NCBI GenBank assembly: GCA_944472135.2
Contig: OX235264.1
Coordinates: forward strand, 121,239,809-121,303,808
Reading direction: 5' to 3'
DNA from: Trichobilharzia regenti
Taxonomy: Eukaryota > Platyhelminthes > Trematoda > Strigeidida > Schistosomatidae
DNA: 64,000 nucleotides
Shown: positions 60,850 to 64,000 of the stretch, piece after piece
How the letters are laid out: each line of letters begins with the position of its first letter
Position numbering within the stretch: position 1 is the first letter of the stretch
Translations under genes and position numbers: made by a program
The notes under the pieces: generated by a model
The model's database searches: none
What the model was told of the DNA's origin: nothing
What the model saw: the letters and a program-made list of their open reading frames with translations, nothing else

Positions 60850-61371
60850 TTTGTTCTCTGAGCTGGATGGTTAGTTTGCGAAGCTTTCATCACCTTACTG
60901 GGTGACATCTTCAGCGCATACTTCAATTTGAAGTGAGCTTTTAGATTTCTCCACGAGTTTATTAATCATCTCTCCTGGTGACCTTGGACGTGATTGGTTG
61001 TTTGTGTGTGTTTTCACACCTTCTAGGTTACTTGTATGGAACCGGTTGTTTCTTTGACTTGAACTTTGACCCTTTGTGTATGAAGTTTCTTTCTTATTGG
61101 TTGATAAATTTTGTCTATCTCGATGTGTCTATTGATTGATGATCCACTGGAATGCCAAGCTTCTAAAAATTCTCTAGCATTCTTGTTATTTCCTTTGTCT
61201 AATATTTGAACGTTGTCCCAGTCGAATTGATGTCCGTGGTTGTCTGTGTGTAGTGAAATGAGGGAGTGTATATCATGTCTTTTGACGGCTAGCCTATGTT
61301 CGTGGATACGAAGACGAAGGGGACGTCCACTTTGGCCGATGTAGTGTTTTTCGCAGTTGTTACAGTTTATG
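60850..61371 (-). pseudogene. PLE 3' part, young copy, joined to gypsy
   Basis: Nearly the same as 17030-17560 read in reverse: the GIY-YIG domain ('NCNNCEKHYIGQSGRPLRLR' up to 'SLHTDNHGHQFDWDNVQILD'), the C-terminal tail and the first part of the 3' end. The frame looks open over most of its length. It stops abruptly at 61371 within 'ATAAACTGTAACAACTGCG' and passes straight into gypsy sequence. Confidence 0.75.
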
Positions 61372-62320
61372 GGTCCATTTCCTCAGACATCCAATGGTAA
61401 TCAGTACCTCTTGTGATGACGGAACACGCGACACGATGGGTAGACGCCGTAGCAATCCCAGACCAACGTGCAAGAACCGTGACAGATGCAGTAGTTAGAC
61501 ACATTGTTGCAGACCACGGCGTACCGAAGACAATACTGACAGACCAAGGTCCCTGTTTCGAGAGTGAAGAGTTTACTTCCCGTTTGCAACAGCTGGGCAT
61601 CAAGAGGATCAGAACGACCCCATATCATCCACAAACGAATGGCCTAACGGAGAGAAACAACCGTACACTGAAGGAGTGGCTGGCCTCGAAGGGCGGTAAC
61701 TGGGAGACGGAACTTCCACTGATTTTACTGACACATCGTGCTAGCACTCAGGAAACAACGAAGAAGTCGCCCTTCCAACTGATGTATGGTAGAAAACCAC
61801 GATTACCAATACACAACGAGACCTGGCCCCGTCACCAAAATGGAGTACGACGAAATTAAAAGCAGAGCGGAAAGAAGCAGTCAAGAATTTAATGAAGAAG
61901 CAGCGGAGTGATGTCGCGAAGTCTCAGCTGAAAAGAAAGACTCAGTGCAAAATCTTTGCAGTCGGGGACCAAGTGAAGTGTAGAGACAAAAGAAATACAG
62001 TTGGATGCGGGTCAGGTTCACGAAAACTCCTTCCAAAGTGGGAAGGACCGTACACAATTACAAAAAGACGGGGTCAAGTATGTACCATCCGAAGAGGTGA
62101 TAAACAGAAACGAGTTAACGCCAGTCAGCTCCAAAGATGGGTACAGTGGGACAAGCCTATCAGTAACAATCCTCAACTAGAGGATGTAGCACCGAGAAGG
62201 TCGGAACATCTGCGCAAAAAGCTATTTGACGGGGGTACGAGTGTGGTGAGGGTCCATGTTAACGAAGTGGCTTTCAAAATCATCTACCGCGCATACCAAC
62301 TTATCTTAACTTCGTCTTAA
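61372..62320 (+). pseudogene. Gypsy integrase, partial
   Basis: Begins 'MGPFPQTSNGNQYLL', then a one-base loss (near 61412), then 'MTEHATRWVDA', 'DHGVPKTILTDQGPCFESEE' (second catalytic Asp), 'RTTPYHPQTNGLTERNNRTL' (catalytic Glu) and 'SPFQLMYGRKPRLP'. After a second frame change near 61855 comes 'KWEGPYTITKRRGQVC' and 'RVNASQLQRW', the GPY/F module. The first catalytic Asp should lie just before the junction and is lost. Upstream gag and RT are absent. Confidence 0.8.
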
Positions 62321-62329
62321 GAGTTCGTC

Positions 62330-62555
62330 TACTACATACATACGGCTGAGACTGACTGACTGACTGTTGGGATCTACATTAAGAAACCTAACTTATGTAT
62401 CCAAAAGAGGTTGGTTGGTGTAGACATTGTCCTTACCTTGGTCGTCAAGACTCGAATTATTCTTAATTTGTAGTAGAAATTTCCTTAATTTTATTTGATA
62501 TTCTATTTGCTGTTATATTTGTATGCTTATTATAATACTTATGCGTCTTCATTAT
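62330..62555. other. Stretch without recognised feature
   Basis: Between the gypsy integrase and the RTE 3' end. It may include gypsy sequence downstream of integrase, but no LTR border can be defined. Confidence 0.3.
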
Positions 62556-62559
62556 ATCA

Positions 62560-63740
62560 TTATTCCCTTGAGTTCCGAGTGGAATTTAGGCCTTCAACAA
62601 CACATCTCCACTTTGTTCTGTTCTGCCGTCCTCTTCATCTAGGTCCACGGCTGACCAAACTCTCTCATCTTTACCTCACATGTTCTCTCCTCTATGTCAC
62701 CCTAGGACGACCCACTAGTTGCTTACCACTCGGACTTCACTCGAGCCCTGGTCTGGCGTGTGATGTCATTCGGCGGCCTCCTCATCGAATGCCCGATCCA
62801 TCTCCATTTTCTCCTACATGTTTGTTTAGCGACTGGCTCTCGCCTGTTGGTTTGTCCCACTGCAGAATCTCTTGTTGCTAATTCTTTCTGACCGGCCGGC
62901 TATTTGATCTTCATTATAGAGTGAAGGCAGTTATTGATGAAAGTTTGCAATCTGTTGGAAATCTTTTTCATGTCACGCTGGTAAAGTTTATGACCCGCAT
63001 AAAAGAATCGACTTGACTTTTGTTTTGAAAATCCGAATCTTGTTCCTTATACTAAGTGCAGTGAGGAAGATTTCCAAATTGATTTCAGGTTGATGAAGGC
63101 GTATCTTGCCTTTCCGATTCTGATTTTGACATCTTCGTCCGTTCCACTGGCCTGTAGTTGAAACGATGTTTGTTCCCTAAATAAGTGAAGGAGGCAACCT
63201 CTGTTAAATCTCTCCCTTTGATGGTGATTAGTGCTGGTTATTGTTCTTGCGGTTCATTGGTTATCTTCATCATCTCCGTCCGTCTTCTCTGTGTTCACCT
63301 GCAGTCCTGTTTTCGCTGCCTACCTCTCCTGTCAGTCTGTGGTTTTCGCTTGCAAGTCTGCGAGTTTATGTGACATTAGACATAAATCATACACGCGTGA
63401 AATTCAGATCTTCTGGAGTATTCTTATCGGTTGCCCAGTATATTCCGATCTGCTTCCTTCCAACGCACAGTCTGATGTATAATCCATCCTATCACAATTA
63501 AGAATATCATCGGTGATAATAGGCAGCCAGCTTGTCTTACTCCTGTATTCACTTCAAAGGCTTTGCCCGGCTGTTGTCGACTGTGGATCCCTTGATAAGC
63601 GCCATTGTCATTTAGCTGTTGAATGAGGTTGACAAAGAATTCAGATACACCATAGTGTCGAAGTAGCTTCCAAATTACTTCTCGGTCTACGCTGTCGAGT
63701 GCCTTTTCGAAGTCTCTAATGAACTGTAATTCCATTGATC
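62560..63740 (-). mobile_element. RTE LINE, 5'-truncated
   Basis: Minus strand: RT pieces 'RDFEKALDSVDREVIWKLLR', 'HYGVSEFFVNLIQQLNDNGA', 'NTGVRQAGCLLSPMIFLIVI' (63424-63735), then the thumb region and 3' end at 62560 ('TTCCACTCGGAACTCAAGGG' then AATAATG). An extra Ala (RQAGC) and a shift near 63530 break it. Confidence 0.7.
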
Positions 63741-63839
63741 TTACTAAACAAATCGATATTATTTAAAAAACACCAATATTGTTATTGACTACCAATCTAG
63801 AATATTCTATGTATATAAACATATATATATTTATGTATA

Positions 63840-63905
63840 ATTGTACAGCCAGGAGAGGAAATTATCGAAAAGGATATTCTTCGCTCAATTTTTTCATCTT
63901 TTTCT
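63840..63905 (+). repeat. PLE tail fragment
   Basis: 'GGAAATTATCGAAAAGGATA' and 'TTCTTCGCTCA' match the terminal block at 42545-42590 and 4925-4970. Short remnant. Confidence 0.4.
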
Positions 63906-63944
63906 AAATTGTAAAGTGTTGGTTTGAACGGAACTGTTTACTTT

Positions 63945-64000
63945 TAAATTAGATCAGGAGCTGATGTCAGTTTTGGAACCACTGAAAACCACTAGGGATG
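63945..64000 (-). repeat. Hammerhead SINE, cut by the window end
   Basis: 'AGGAGCTGATGTCAGTTTTG' then 'GAACCACTGAAAACCACTAG' is the reverse of the SINE 3' part near 19410-19440. The ribozyme would lie beyond the window. Confidence 0.5.

Overview
The window looks like intronic and intergenic DNA of a blood fluke (genus Schistosoma). The case rests on the repeats. There are tRNA-derived SINEs carrying hammerhead ribozymes (Sm-alpha type), many Penelope-like elements (PLEs) with a GIY-YIG domain, RTE and CR1 non-LTR elements, and gypsy LTR elements. The DNA is AT-rich with large introns. Nothing suggests a prokaryote or virus. The species cannot be settled from the sequence alone.

One host gene can be followed on the minus strand from about 53.7 kb down to 5.0 kb. 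Eight exons with GT/AG borders and matching splice phases join into 370 codons without a stop. They encode part of a protein with two cyclic-nucleotide-binding (CNB) folds, most like the CNBD2 family. Both ends of the gene lie outside the exons I can support. One further short upstream exon (56.1 kb) is only a candidate.

Nearly everything else is transposon sequence inside the introns, often nested. 0-17.5 kb: PLE pieces, hammerhead SINEs, RTE tails, two solo LTRs, a large foldback, and a PLE with a 579-codon open frame. 17.5-31 kb: SINEs, two RTE copies (one split by another LINE), degenerate Sm-alpha copies. 31-35.7 kb: an almost intact CR1 inserted in a PLE, then a solo LTR with a perfect duplication of its target. 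36-44 kb: PLE and RTE fragments with nested SINEs. 45.2-47.9 kb: an LTR element with two LTRs, gag and protease but no polymerase. 48-61 kb: PLEs in inverted-repeat arrangements with hammerhead motifs, RTE, SINEs and a solo LTR. 61.4-62.3 kb: a gypsy integrase joined abruptly to a PLE. 62.5-63.7 kb: RTE.

The points most worth a second look are these. (1) A SINE family looks assembled from a tRNA-like head, a piece of the RTE 5' region and the RTE 3' tail, while a second family with the same kind of head has a CR1-like tail. (2) Hammerhead motifs sit in the terminal repeats of PLEs, where core, stem I and stem III are kept, and one SINE hammerhead at 19.35 kb has a complete core. (3) PLE fragments are repeatedly enclosed by inverted terminal repeats.
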